Assembly: GCA_013141255.1 (NCBI GenBank)
Contig: JABFRJ010000215.1
Location: 1-41,006, forward strand
Direction of reading: 5' to 3'
Origin: Hyphomicrobiaceae bacterium
GTDB lineage: Bacteria; Pseudomonadota; Alphaproteobacteria; Rhizobiales; Hyphomicrobiaceae
Length of the DNA stretch: 41,006 nucleotides
Of this stretch, positions 17,772 through 26,985 are shown piece after piece. The translations under genes were made by a program, and so were the position numbers. Below the pieces are notes generated by a model. That model saw nothing but the letters and a program-made list of their open reading frames with translations, did not search any database and had not been told where the DNA came from. The first letter of the stretch is position 1; each line of letters opens with the position of its first letter.

Positions 17772-20339
17772 ATGATGCGAGCCGCAGTGACCGATGCCCA
17801 GCAGCAGTCAGATCTGCTTGAAGCCTATCGAAACGCCACTTCGTCGGGCTACGACGAGTTATTGGATGCAACGAGCAAGGTGCGCCCGCACTGGCAACCA
17901 CTGCTCGCAAACATTCAAGCACTAACTCCGGAAGAACGGGCAAAGCGTGCGCAGCACCTCGATCGGCGTGTGCAGGATACCGGCATCGCCTACGATATTT
18001 TCGCTGACCCCAGCAAGCCGTCGCGGGGCTGGCGGCTCGACCTCATGCCCTTCGCTATATCTGCCGGCGAATGGCGCTTTCTGCAGACCTCATTGATCCA
18101 ACGGGCACAATTGTTCGACGCCATTTTGGCTGATCTTTACGGCAAGCAGTCTCTGATGAAGCAGGGGCTAATTCCGCCAGAGTTGGTTTTTGCCGACCCC
18201 TCCTTCCTGCGCCCGTGCCTCGGAATAGTGCCCGAAGCTGGACATCTGCAATTCTACGCGGCCGACCTTGCCCGCGACGCGGCGGGGCAATGGCGCGTCA
18301 TCGACAACCATACCGAGACACTCGCCGGCATTGGCTTTGCACTCGCCAATCGAGTAGTTCATACTCACGTCGCAGGCGACATCTTCAAACAAGCCAACGC
18401 GCTGCGGCTCGCTTCATATTTTCAGAACCTTCAAAGCGCATTGACGCTCCATTGCGGACGTGAAAATGCGCGCATCGCACTTCTGACACCCGGTGCGCAT
18501 CATCCCGACTACTTTTCCCATGCCTACCTCGCGCGCTATCTCGGGTATCTCCTCGTCGAAGGCCCTGACCTCAGGACCAAAGGCAACAAGATATGCCTAA
18601 AGACACTTGAAGGTTTGAAGGAAATTGATCTCATCGTGCGCTGTGTTGACGGCCATTCCAGCGATCCGCTGGAACTTGATCCATCTGGCTTCCAAGGCCC
18701 GGCGGGCCTCGTGCGTGTCTGCCGTAAGTCGCCAAAACTGGTGGTCAATGCAGTGGGAACGGCCATCACGCAGAACCGTGCGCTTGGCATTTACTTGCCG
18801 CAGTTAGCCAAGCATATCTTGGGCGAGGATCTCGCAATCTACGATGCGCCACGATGGTGGCTTGGTGACCCAGCGTCGCAAAATCGAGTCTTTAATAACA
18901 TTGACGACGTCGTCATTCGCTCGGCGCAAGAGGGCACCGGACGCCCAGGTCAAGCGGCAGCAGGCAGCCCACCCCGAAAGAATTCCAACGCCGACTGGCA
19001 AGCGCTGCGGCGTGACATTGCGCTCCATGGTGCGGGACTCGTGGCGGAGGAGAAGGTGGGCTTCAGCGTCGCCCCGACGTATTCCGCAGTTGGCCTAGTG
19101 CCAAGACCGTTTGCTGTACGCATTTACGTGGCGAAGACGGCAAACGGATACGAGGTGATGCCCGGCGGACTAGCTATGACAGTTGATCCGGATCGGGCAG
19201 TGGCACTCAGCGCGCCAGACGGGCATGCTCGCGACGTCTGGATCGTCTCCGACACTGAGGTGCCGCCGCATGTGAGCTTATGGCGGCCAACTGTCGAGGG
19301 TGCGCGCGTCGAGCGATCGCAGCGCGTGATCCAGAGCCGTGTCGCCGACGATCTGTTCTGGCTTGGACGCTATTGCGAGCGGGCCGATTGGACGATGCGC
19401 GTGCTGCGCAGCGCGTTGCGTCGCGTAGAGGAAGACGGCGGCCCCGCCAATGGGCGACGCGCGGCGCGCACGTGTCTCGAAGTTCTGTTATCCGATCCGA
19501 CATCCACCGTGGGCGCACGAGGGACGCGCCCCACTTCGATAGAGATCGAGAGCCTATGTACGAAGCTCATATCGAGCGGCAAGGGCTATCGTACACTTCA
19601 ACGAACCCTTGCCGGTCTCTATCGCGTCGCCAGCCTTGCACGCGATAGGCTCTCGCATGAGGGTTGGCAAACATTGAGCAAGTTCCGCCCCGATGCCGCC
19701 TGGTCGGCAGCGCTTTCCGCCTCATCCCCTCTCATGCTGCTTGATCAACTCGACGAAGGCTTGGCATCCCTCGCCGCCTTCAACGGATTGATGCACGAGA
19801 ATATGACACGGAATTTTGGCTGGTCATTTCAGGACATGGGGCGACGCCTGGAGCGAGCCTACAACATCTCCGAGGCCATTCACGCCCTCTTTATTCCCGG
19901 CACCGACTCCGAAATCGAAGCCAATGAACTTTTGCTGCTTCTTGAACTCGCCGACAGCTTTATCACGTATCGTTCGCGATACCGCCTCGATCCAATGCTC
20001 GTGTTGGTTCTGGATCTTCTTCTTCTCGATGAGACCAACCCGCGCAGCCTGGCATTTCAGCTCGCCGCGATCTCTTCCCACATGGAAACGCTGCCCGACC
20101 CGACGCAGAAAGCCAACCTTTCTGAGCCCCGCCGCTTGATCCTGGATCTACTCACGTCAATACGACTGGCAGACTTGGAGGCAATGGGCAGGGACGGCAA
20201 TAGGAAATCCCTCGACGAACTCCTCCAAAAGCAACTTCAATTGTTGCCACATTTCTCGAATGCGATTGCGTCACACTATTTCAATATGACCGACGAGGCC
20301 CCCCATCGCGTCCACCTCCGGAGCGATTTCAAATCATGA
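17772..20339 (+). CDS. Circularly permuted ATP-grasp / alpha-E domain fusion protein
   Basis: 855 aa, a fusion of two proteins that are often separate. Residues ~1-480 are a circularly permuted type-2 ATP-grasp (DUF404/DUF407), with PSFLRPCLGI, VIDNHTETLAGIGFALANR, the LTPGAHHPDYFSHAYLARYLG segment and YVAKTANGYEVMPGGLAM. From residue ~523 (RVADDLFWLGRYCERADW) it becomes the helical alpha-E (DUF403) domain. ATP-grasp enzymes of this class are predicted amide-bond-forming ligases. Two ATG codons begin the gene (17772 and 17775), after GGGGAAAAGG. Its end overlaps the next transglutaminase start by four bases, implying tight coupling and probably a complex. Cytoplasmic; substrate unknown. Confidence 0.92.
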   Translation: MMRAAVTDAQQQSDLLEAYRNATSSGYDELLDATSKVRPHWQPLLANIQALTPEERAKRAQHLDRRVQDTGIAYDIFADPSKPSRGWRLDLMPFAISAGEWRFLQTSLIQRAQLFDAILADLYGKQSLMKQGLIPPELVFADPSFLRPCLGIVPEAGHLQFYAADLARDAAGQWRVIDNHTETLAGIGFALANRVVHTHVAGDIFKQANALRLASYFQNLQSALTLHCGRENARIALLTPGAHHPDYFSHAYLARYLGYLLVEGPDLRTKGNKICLKTLEGLKEIDLIVRCVDGHSSDPLELDPSGFQGPAGLVRVCRKSPKLVVNAVGTAITQNRALGIYLPQLAKHILGEDLAIYDAPRWWLGDPASQNRVFNNIDDVVIRSAQEGTGRPGQAAAGSPPRKNSNADWQALRRDIALHGAGLVAEEKVGFSVAPTYSAVGLVPRPFAVRIYVAKTANGYEVMPGGLAMTVDPDRAVALSAPDGHARDVWIVSDTEVPPHVSLWRPTVEGARVERSQRVIQSRVADDLFWLGRYCERADWTMRVLRSALRRVEEDGGPANGRRAARTCLEVLLSDPTSTVGARGTRPTSIEIESLCTKLISSGKGYRTLQRTLAGLYRVASLARDRLSHEGWQTLSKFRPDAAWSAALSASSPLMLLDQLDEGLASLAAFNGLMHENMTRNFGWSFQDMGRRLERAYNISEAIHALFIPGTDSEIEANELLLLLELADSFITYRSRYRLDPMLVLVLDLLLLDETNPRSLAFQLAAISSHMETLPDPTQKANLSEPRRLILDLLTSIRLADLEAMGRDGNRKSLDELLQKQLQLLPHFSNAIASHYFNMTDEAPHRVHLRSDFKS

Positions 20340-21220
20340 TTCTGGAGATCAGCCACAAGACGTTCTACCGCTATGGGACGTCCGTCATTCAATCGCAGCA
20401 TCTGGTGCACAAGACACCGAGATCGATGCCGCATCAGGACGTCCGGTACCATAACCTGATCGTCGAACCGGCCCCAGCAACGCGGTATTCAGGTGTCGAT
20501 GCGTTTGGCAATACAATCGTCATTCTGGATATTGAAGCCGTGCACAAGGAGTTTGTGCTTCATGCACGCAGCGAGATCGCGACGCGTGCAATAGCACCAA
20601 TTGACCTCGCCGCATCCACACCATGGGATGCATTGAAGGCCAGTCGTACGGGATCAGGATCCGCCATGGATCTCGATGTCATTCAATTCCGGTGCGCCTC
20701 GCGACTGACTGTGCCAACCCTCGAAATCGCCGATTTCGCCAGCACGTTCTTCAAACCCGGCCGGCCGGTACTGGAAGCAACGATGGACATGGTCACGCTC
20801 ATGTATCGTGACTTCAAATTTGATCCGACCGCAACAGACATATCCACCCCAATAACCCGGGTTCTCAAGCATCGACGCGGCGTCTGCCAGGACTTCTCGC
20901 ACTTAGCCATAGCGGCTGCGCGCGCAATGAAAGTACCGGCGCGCTACGTCAGCGGCTATGTATTGACTAAGCCACCACCTGGCCAAGCCAAGCTCCAAGG
21001 CGCCGATGCCTCACATGCATGGATTTCCGTGTGGGCTCCCGAACATGGTTGGGTCGACTTCGATCCAACCAACGGCTTACTAGTGTCCGATGAACACGCA
21101 ACTGTTGCATACGGTCGTGACTATGATGACGTGAGCCCAATCAGCGGCGTCCTGATCGGAGGTGGTGAGCATACAGTGTCTGTCGCCGTCGACGTGAGGC
21201 AGGCAGAGGCGGCACCCTGA
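20336..21220 (+). CDS. Transglutaminase family protein (small)
   Basis: 294-aa cytoplasmic transglutaminase/cysteine-peptidase homologue. The N-terminal beta domain opens MILEISHKTFYRYG, as in COG1305 proteins. The catalytic triad is C184 (GVCQDFSHL), H227 (ADASHAW) and D243 (DFDPTNG). It overlaps the ATP-grasp/alpha-E gene by ATGA and ends the cluster. Compared with the 1097-aa protein it lacks DUF2126, so the cluster holds two different transglutaminases. A proteasome-like Ntn hydrolase, often found in such clusters, is not present in the window. Probable role: cleavage or transfer on the peptide made by the ligase. Function inferred from family and context only. Confidence 0.92.
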   Translation: MILEISHKTFYRYGTSVIQSQHLVHKTPRSMPHQDVRYHNLIVEPAPATRYSGVDAFGNTIVILDIEAVHKEFVLHARSEIATRAIAPIDLAASTPWDALKASRTGSGSAMDLDVIQFRCASRLTVPTLEIADFASTFFKPGRPVLEATMDMVTLMYRDFKFDPTATDISTPITRVLKHRRGVCQDFSHLAIAAARAMKVPARYVSGYVLTKPPPGQAKLQGADASHAWISVWAPEHGWVDFDPTNGLLVSDEHATVAYGRDYDDVSPISGVLIGGGEHTVSVAVDVRQAEAAP

Positions 21221-21301
21221 AACAAATTTCTAGCTGACTACTATGAAGTATTTTAGCGCCAAAGCGGTATCTGCCTGTTTTTTATGCTCGCGCAGACCGA
21301 A

Positions 21302-21318
21302 TGCTGAATTTGGGTGCA
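21302..21318 (+). promoter_or_regulatory. Probable NtrC binding site upstream of nirB
   Basis: TGCTGAATTTGGGTGCA is 17 bases with TGC-N11-GCA ends. It fits the NtrC enhancer pattern TGCACC-N5-GGTGCA, strongest in the right half. It lies about 100 bases before the sigma-54 -24 element, the normal enhancer distance. Only one good site is seen. Confidence 0.55.
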
Positions 21319-21415
21319 TCGCAACATTTCAACCGCCGCTTCCAACTTACTGCAAGCAGAGATTTATTATTTCAAATCAGACTGTTGATCGTCAACTCAA
21401 GTCGTTTCATGCGGC

Positions 21416-21430
21416 TGGCACGGCTCTTGC
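21416..21430 (+). promoter_or_regulatory. Sigma-54 (-24/-12) promoter of the nitrate assimilation operon
   Basis: TGGCACG-GCTC-TTGC matches the RpoN consensus at every core position, and the invariant GG (21417-21418) and GC (21429-21430) have the required 12-base offset. The predicted start near 21442 leaves a leader of about 60 bases to nirB. Nitrogen-control expression is the natural reading. Confidence 0.85.
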
Positions 21431-21498
21431 GAAGTTAACCCTGTGCACCATCGAAAGAGCGGTGACTGGATTAATTTAACAAGGGCGGCGCTGCCGCA

Positions 21499-23952
21499 GT
21501 GGCAATGAAGAAGAAGCTTGTCGTCATAGGCAACGGGATGGCGCCCGGTCGTGCGCTTGAAAAGTTGTTTGAGATCGCTCCTGACACTTACGAGGTAACG
21601 ATCTTCAACGCTGAGCCTCGCGTCAACTATGACCGCATCATGCTGTCGCCCGTCTTGTCGGGCGAAAAGTCATTCGACGAAATCGTCATTCACGGCGATG
21701 GTTGGTACGTGAAGCACAATGTCACGCTCTATAAAGGGGCAACAGTTACGGCTATCGACCGTGACGCCAAGACGATCACGTCCGCCCGTGGCATCACTGT
21801 TCCTTACGATAAACTGATCATCGCAACGGGATCGTTACCAATTATCATCCCGGTGCCAGGTCATACACTCGCGGGCGTGCTTAGCTATCGCGATCTGGAT
21901 GACGTTCAAGCGATGCTATTGGCGTCGAAATCGCGCGGCAATGCGGTCGTTATCGGCGGCGGCTTGCTCGGACTTGAAGCAGCGGTTGGTCTTAAAGAGC
22001 AGGGCATGGACGTAACCGTCCTGCATCTGATGCCGACACTGATGGAACGGCAGTTGGATACGACAGCGGGGCTATTACTCCAAAAGGCAATCGAAGCACG
22101 CGGCATTCGCGTGATTACAAAGGCCAATACCAAAGCCATTCTCGGCGAAAAACGTGTCGAAGCGGTGCTACTTGAAGATGGCACGCGCCTTCAAGCTGAC
22201 ATGGTGGTAATGGCCGTCGGGATCAAACCGAACGCAGGCATCGCCAAGACGGCAGGCATCGACGTGGCTCGTGGCATCAAGGTCGACGCCGGGATGCGCA
22301 CAAGTGATGCTAACGTATTCGCAATCGGCGAGTGCGCCGAAGTGAATGGTCAAACCTATGGCTTGGTCGCACCGCTTTATGAGATGGCCAACATTCTCGC
22401 CCAGCAATTGGCAGGCGATGCGTCAGCCCAGTTCAAGCCCAGTGCACTCGCAACCAAGCTCAAAGTTACCGGGCTCAACCTGTTCTCGGCTGGTGATTTT
22501 AGTGATGGCAAAGATCGCGAAGAAATCGTTTTGCGAGACGCCGCGCGCGGCATTTACAAACGCCTAGTGCTGCAAGACAACAAGTTGATTGGTGCGGTAT
22601 TCTACGGCGACACCGCTGACGGCGCGTGGTTTTTTGACTTGATCAAACGCGGCGCCGATATTGCGTCATTGCGAGAGACGCTGATCTTCGGCCCCAACTA
22701 CGCGGGAGGTGCCCCGCTGGACCCTACGGCGGCCGTTGCAGCCTTGCCGGATGAGGCAGAAATTTGTGGCTGTAACGGCGTCTGCAAGAGTACAATCATT
22801 GGAAAAATCGGCACACTCGGCTTAACGACGCTTGACGACGTTCGCGCGCATACCAAGGCCTCAGCGTCGTGCGGGTCGTGCACGGGACTGGTTGAGCAGC
22901 TTTTGAAAGTCACCCTTGGTGACTCGTATAATCCAGCCGCTGTGCTGCCTATGTGTGCATGCACGACGCTCGGCCATGACGATGTGCGACGACTCATCGT
23001 TGCGAAGTCACTCAAGACCATTCCGGAGATGATGCAGGCGTTGGAGTGGAAGACGTCATGCGGATGCGCCAAGTGTCGTCCGGCGCTCAATTACTACATG
23101 ATCGCCACGTGGCCGGGCGACTATGTCGACGACGGTCAGTCGCGCTTCATCAATGAGCGCGTGCACGCCAACATTCAAAAAGATGGTACGTACTCAGTGG
23201 TTCCGCGCATGTGGGGCGGAATGACAACTTCGAAAGAACTTCGAGCCATTGCCGACGTGGTAGACAAATTCAAAATCCCCTCGGTCAAAGTTACCGGTGG
23301 ACAACGCGTCGATATGCTCGGCGTCAAGAAGGAAGATCTCCCGGCAGTCTGGGCCGATCTCAACAAGGCTGGAATGATCTCCGGCGCGGCATATGCCAAG
23401 GGGCTGCGCACAGTTAAGACCTGTGTCGGCACGGATTGGTGCCGGTTTGGCACCCAAGATTCGACGGGCCTTGGCATCAAGCTTGAAAAGTTTCTCTGGG
23501 GCTCATGGACGCCAGCAAAAGTCAAAATGGCGGTCTCAGGCTGTCCGCGCAACTGTTCGGAGGCAACCTGCAAGGACGTAGGCGTAATCTGCGTCGACAG
23601 CGGCTATGACATTCACTTCGCTGGCGCCGCTGGCCTCGATATTCACGGCACCGATGTGCTTGGTCACGTTGAAACCGAGGCCGAGGCAATCGAAGCCATC
23701 GCCGCCCTAGTTCAACTCTATCGCGAACAGGGCCGTTACCTTGAGCGCATTTACAAGTGGGCGAAACGCGTCGGCCACGACACCGTGCGCAAGGCCATCA
23801 TGGATGATCACGAGCGGCGACGTGCACTTTACGACCGCTTTGTGATCTCGCAGAAATTCGCGCAGATCGACCCTTGGGCCGAACGTGTACAAGGCAAAGA
23901 CGCCCACGAGTTCGGGATGCTTGCCGATCTTACCAAAGAGGCTGCCGAATGA
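21499..23952 (+). CDS. nirB: Assimilatory nitrite reductase [NAD(P)H], large subunit
   Basis: Reduces nitrite to ammonium in the cytoplasm using NAD(P)H, FAD, Fe-S clusters and sirohaem; 817 aa. Domain order: FAD/NAD(P) disulfide-reductase-like part from VVIGNGMAPG (1-~400), BFD-like [2Fe-2S] domain with CGCNGVC and CGSC near 423-465, a second cysteine-rich segment (MCACTT; CGCAKC) at ~495-530, then sirohaem/4Fe-4S domains with TCVGTDWC near 641 and GCPRNC near 681 supplying the four cluster cysteines. The start may be GTG 21499 or ATG 21505. It is first in the operon nirB-nirD-nasA-cysG, behind a sigma-54 promoter, and its stop overlaps the nirD start. The symbol nasD is also used. Confidence 0.95.
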   Translation: MAMKKKLVVIGNGMAPGRALEKLFEIAPDTYEVTIFNAEPRVNYDRIMLSPVLSGEKSFDEIVIHGDGWYVKHNVTLYKGATVTAIDRDAKTITSARGITVPYDKLIIATGSLPIIIPVPGHTLAGVLSYRDLDDVQAMLLASKSRGNAVVIGGGLLGLEAAVGLKEQGMDVTVLHLMPTLMERQLDTTAGLLLQKAIEARGIRVITKANTKAILGEKRVEAVLLEDGTRLQADMVVMAVGIKPNAGIAKTAGIDVARGIKVDAGMRTSDANVFAIGECAEVNGQTYGLVAPLYEMANILAQQLAGDASAQFKPSALATKLKVTGLNLFSAGDFSDGKDREEIVLRDAARGIYKRLVLQDNKLIGAVFYGDTADGAWFFDLIKRGADIASLRETLIFGPNYAGGAPLDPTAAVAALPDEAEICGCNGVCKSTIIGKIGTLGLTTLDDVRAHTKASASCGSCTGLVEQLLKVTLGDSYNPAAVLPMCACTTLGHDDVRRLIVAKSLKTIPEMMQALEWKTSCGCAKCRPALNYYMIATWPGDYVDDGQSRFINERVHANIQKDGTYSVVPRMWGGMTTSKELRAIADVVDKFKIPSVKVTGGQRVDMLGVKKEDLPAVWADLNKAGMISGAAYAKGLRTVKTCVGTDWCRFGTQDSTGLGIKLEKFLWGSWTPAKVKMAVSGCPRNCSEATCKDVGVICVDSGYDIHFAGAAGLDIHGTDVLGHVETEAEAIEAIAALVQLYREQGRYLERIYKWAKRVGHDTVRKAIMDDHERRRALYDRFVISQKFAQIDPWAERVQGKDAHEFGMLADLTKEAAE

Positions 23953-24302
23953 AAAAATCAACGGCCATACAATGGGTCAATGTGGGCCGCCTGAGCGATA
24001 TCCCAATCCGTGGCGCGCGTGTCGTAAAAACCGCACGCGGCTGCATTGCGATCTTTCGAACCTCCGAGGACCATGCCTTCGCCCTTGACGACCGTTGTCC
24101 GCATAAGGCTGGACAGTTGTCACAAGGCATCGTGCATGGCACGTCGGTGACGTGCCCGTTGCATAATTGGGTCATCAGCCTTGAAAGCGGCATGGCGCAA
24201 GGTGCCGATCATGGTCAAGTAAGAACCCATCCTCTGAAAATAGAAAACGGTAAACTCCTCCTCGACGTAACAGCGCTCACCACGCGCAGCGCAGCAGCGT
24301 AG
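23949..24302 (+). CDS. nirD: Nitrite reductase small subunit, Rieske-type
   Basis: 117-aa small subunit of the NAD(P)H nitrite reductase. The Rieske fold carries DDRCPHKAG and VTCPLHNWVISL, giving the two Cys-x-His pairs for a [2Fe-2S] cluster, although the function of the cluster varies in this family. The start at 23949 overlaps the nirB stop as ATGA; longer frames reaching back into nirB are ignored. It lies 4 bases before the nitrate reductase gene. It is expected to bind NirB and be needed for full activity. Confidence 0.93.
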   Translation: MKKSTAIQWVNVGRLSDIPIRGARVVKTARGCIAIFRTSEDHAFALDDRCPHKAGQLSQGIVHGTSVTCPLHNWVISLESGMAQGADHGQVRTHPLKIENGKLLLDVTALTTRSAAA

Positions 24303-24306
24303 CCGT

Positions 24307-26985
24307 ATGACCACGCCTGAAGCCATTGAGAGCGTGCGAACGACGTGCCCCTACTGCGGCGTCGGCTGTGGAATTGTGGCTTCGCGCCTCAGCAATGGAC
24401 AACTTGAGGTCAAAGGTGACGCTGAGCATCCGGCAAATTTTGGGCGTCTGTGCTCAAAGGGCTCTGCGCTCGCCCAAACGCTGTCACTTGATGATCGGCT
24501 TTTGCATCCGCGCATTGGTGGCGAACGCGTATCCTGGGATATTGCGCTAAACCGCGTTGCCGATGAGTTTCAATCCGCAATCGCACGACACGGCCCCGAT
24601 TCCGTAGCCTTTTATGTCTCAGGCCAATTGCTGACGGAGGACTACTACGTTGCGAACAAGCTGATGAAGGGATTCATCGGCTCGGCCAACATCGACACGA
24701 ATTCCCGACTATGCATGGCGTCATCGGTAGCGGGTCATCGTCGCGCGTTTGGCTCGGACACAGTGCCCGGCTGCTATGAAGACATTGAGCTTGCCGATGT
24801 GGTCGTGCTGGTTGGATCGAACTTGGCCTGGTGTCATCCGGTGCTCTATCAACGCTTAGAGGCAGCGCGCGCTGAACGCGATATTCGCGTCATAGTGATT
24901 GATCCGCGCTCAACGGCAACGTGTGAAATTGCAGATCAGCATCTGGCGCTGGCTCCAGGTTCAGATGTGGCGCTGTTCAATGGCTTGCTGCAGCACATCG
25001 CCAACAGTCAACATTTAGACGCACGCTATGTTGGCGAACATACCCAAGGTTTTGACGCAGCACTCGTTGCGACAACGAGTTTAAAGCGCAAAGATATTGC
25101 TCGGGCGACCGGGCTCAGCGAAGTAAGCATCGCTGAGTTTTACGACCTGTTCATTGCCACTGAAAAAGTCGTCACAATCTACAGTCAGGGTGTCAATCAA
25201 TCGACGCAAGGCACCGACAAGGTCAACGCAATTATCAATTGCCACCTCGCCACGGGACGCATCGGGCGTCCGGGCATGGGACCGTTCTCAGTCACAGGCC
25301 AACCCAATGCCATGGGCGGACGCGAAGTGGGCGGGCTAGCCAACATGCTCGCGGCCCATATGTCACTCGAAAGCGCCGCTGATCGCGATACCGTGCAACG
25401 TTTTTGGCAATCACCGCGCATTGCGCAGATGGCAGGACTAAAAGCTGTAGACCTCTTCCGCGCAGTTGCTGCCGGGCAAATCAAAGCGCTCTGGATCATG
25501 GCAACTAATCCAGTCGATAGCATGCCCGAAGCGGACGTAGTGCGCGATGCCTTGGCGCGGTGCCCGTTTGTTGTAGTGTCCGATGTTACTGATAAAACGG
25601 ACACGGCCGCGTACGCCCACGTGCTGCTGCCAGCCTTAGCTTGGGGCGAAAAGAGCGGGACGGTGACGAACTCGGAGCGCCGCATCTCCCGGCAGCGGAC
25701 GTTCCTGACGCCTCCTGGCGACGCGAAGCCTGATTGGTGGCACATGGCCGAGGTCGGCAATCGGATGGGCTTCGCAGACGCATTTGACTACGCGGGCCCA
25801 CACGCAATCTTCGATGAGTATGCACGCATGACCGCGTTTGAGAATGGCGGACGCCGCGATCTTGATATCGGCGCTTATGCGTCAATGACTGCATACGACT
25901 ACGACGCACTTACACCTTTCCAATGGCCCGCGCGCAAAACGGCGAAGCAATCGCAACGATTCTTCGCCGATGGCGGTTACTTCACGCCTGATCGACGCGC
26001 GCGCTTTATTGCCACACCTTTTGCCGCGCCGCGCACGAGTACTGCACGGTATCCTTTGTTGATGAACACCGGGCGCGTACGTGATCAGTGGCACACGATG
26101 ACTCGGACTGCGAAATCACCCCGATTGATGAGCCATATCGGCGAGCCCTATCTTGAGATCCATCCCGATGACGCAGCGCTGCACGGTCTTGAAGCCGCAG
26201 GCCTAGCAAGCGTTGAGAGCGCTCATGGGCGCATCGTGCTTCGCGTCCAAGTGACATCGCGACAACGGCGTGGCTCGGTTTTCGTGCCTATGCACTGGAC
26301 CGATCAATTTGCCAACAATGCTCGCGTCAACGCATTGATCCCGGCGGCCACCGATCCCGTTTCAGGGCAGCCTGGCCTCAAGCAAGCGCATGTGAACGTG
26401 TCGCCATTCAGTGCGCAATGGTACGGATTAACCGTCACGCGCAACAAGCCGAGCATTCCTGCTGATGCTGATTACTGGGCGCTCTCACCGGCTACCTCCG
26501 GTTGGCGATTGGAAATGGCAGGCTTGCAACCACTTCCCGATGCCGCCGCAGTACTACGGCAGATCTCGACCCATGTCGACCAACACTCTGGCGATGAACT
26601 TGGCTATCACGACCACGCGGGCCAGCGACACCGCGTCGCCGTTTTTGACAACTGTGGATTAGTCGGCGCCTTCTTTTCCGCGCGCGAACCTGTGCGTGTC
26701 TCGCGCTCGTGGGCTGCAGAACAGCTTGCGAAACCACCTATCGATCGTTTGTCAATTCTTGCTGGCCGCAGCGGCGCAACCCAACGCGATCGCGGCGCAA
26801 CCGTGTGCGCGTGCTTTGAAATCGGCGTCAATCAAATCGTCGATGCGATCAAGGATGGTTGTCGAACAGTCGCAACGATCGGAGTTGAACTCAAGGCAGG
26901 AACCAACTGTGGATCGTGCCGCGCAGAAATCGGGAGGCTTGTGCATGAGCACGCAATTGCAAATACAGCTGCGAAAGCCCGCTGA
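24307..26985 (+). CDS. nasA: Assimilatory nitrate reductase catalytic subunit with C-terminal BFD [2Fe-2S] domain
   Basis: Reduces nitrate to nitrite in the cytoplasm; 892 aa, molybdenum bis-MGD enzyme. The N-terminal [4Fe-4S] ligands are C14, C17, C21 (CPYCGVGC) and C49 (GRLCSKGS). The MGD-binding body includes VYSQGVNQSTQGTDKVNAIINC and ATNPVDSMPEADVV. The C-terminal ~60 residues form a BFD-like [2Fe-2S] domain (VCACFEIGVNQI ... GTNCGSCRAEIG), seen in NasA proteins that receive electrons through an extra cluster. No Tat signal, consistent with an assimilatory enzyme. It sits between nirD and cysG; its last 41 bases overlap cysG. A separate NasC-type electron-donor subunit is not in the window. 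Confidence 0.94.
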   Translation: MTTPEAIESVRTTCPYCGVGCGIVASRLSNGQLEVKGDAEHPANFGRLCSKGSALAQTLSLDDRLLHPRIGGERVSWDIALNRVADEFQSAIARHGPDSVAFYVSGQLLTEDYYVANKLMKGFIGSANIDTNSRLCMASSVAGHRRAFGSDTVPGCYEDIELADVVVLVGSNLAWCHPVLYQRLEAARAERDIRVIVIDPRSTATCEIADQHLALAPGSDVALFNGLLQHIANSQHLDARYVGEHTQGFDAALVATTSLKRKDIARATGLSEVSIAEFYDLFIATEKVVTIYSQGVNQSTQGTDKVNAIINCHLATGRIGRPGMGPFSVTGQPNAMGGREVGGLANMLAAHMSLESAADRDTVQRFWQSPRIAQMAGLKAVDLFRAVAAGQIKALWIMATNPVDSMPEADVVRDALARCPFVVVSDVTDKTDTAAYAHVLLPALAWGEKSGTVTNSERRISRQRTFLTPPGDAKPDWWHMAEVGNRMGFADAFDYAGPHAIFDEYARMTAFENGGRRDLDIGAYASMTAYDYDALTPFQWPARKTAKQSQRFFADGGYFTPDRRARFIATPFAAPRTSTARYPLLMNTGRVRDQWHTMTRTAKSPRLMSHIGEPYLEIHPDDAALHGLEAAGLASVESAHGRIVLRVQVTSRQRRGSVFVPMHWTDQFANNARVNALIPAATDPVSGQPGLKQAHVNVSPFSAQWYGLTVTRNKPSIPADADYWALSPATSGWRLEMAGLQPLPDAAAVLRQISTHVDQHSGDELGYHDHAGQRHRVAVFDNCGLVGAFFSAREPVRVSRSWAAEQLAKPPIDRLSILAGRSGATQRDRGATVCACFEIGVNQIVDAIKDGCRTVATIGVELKAGTNCGSCRAEIGRLVHEHAIANTAAKAR

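Noticed and set aside
21243-21479. 78-codon frame before nirB
   Set aside because: It spans the NtrC-like site and the sigma-54 promoter, so this stretch is regulatory.
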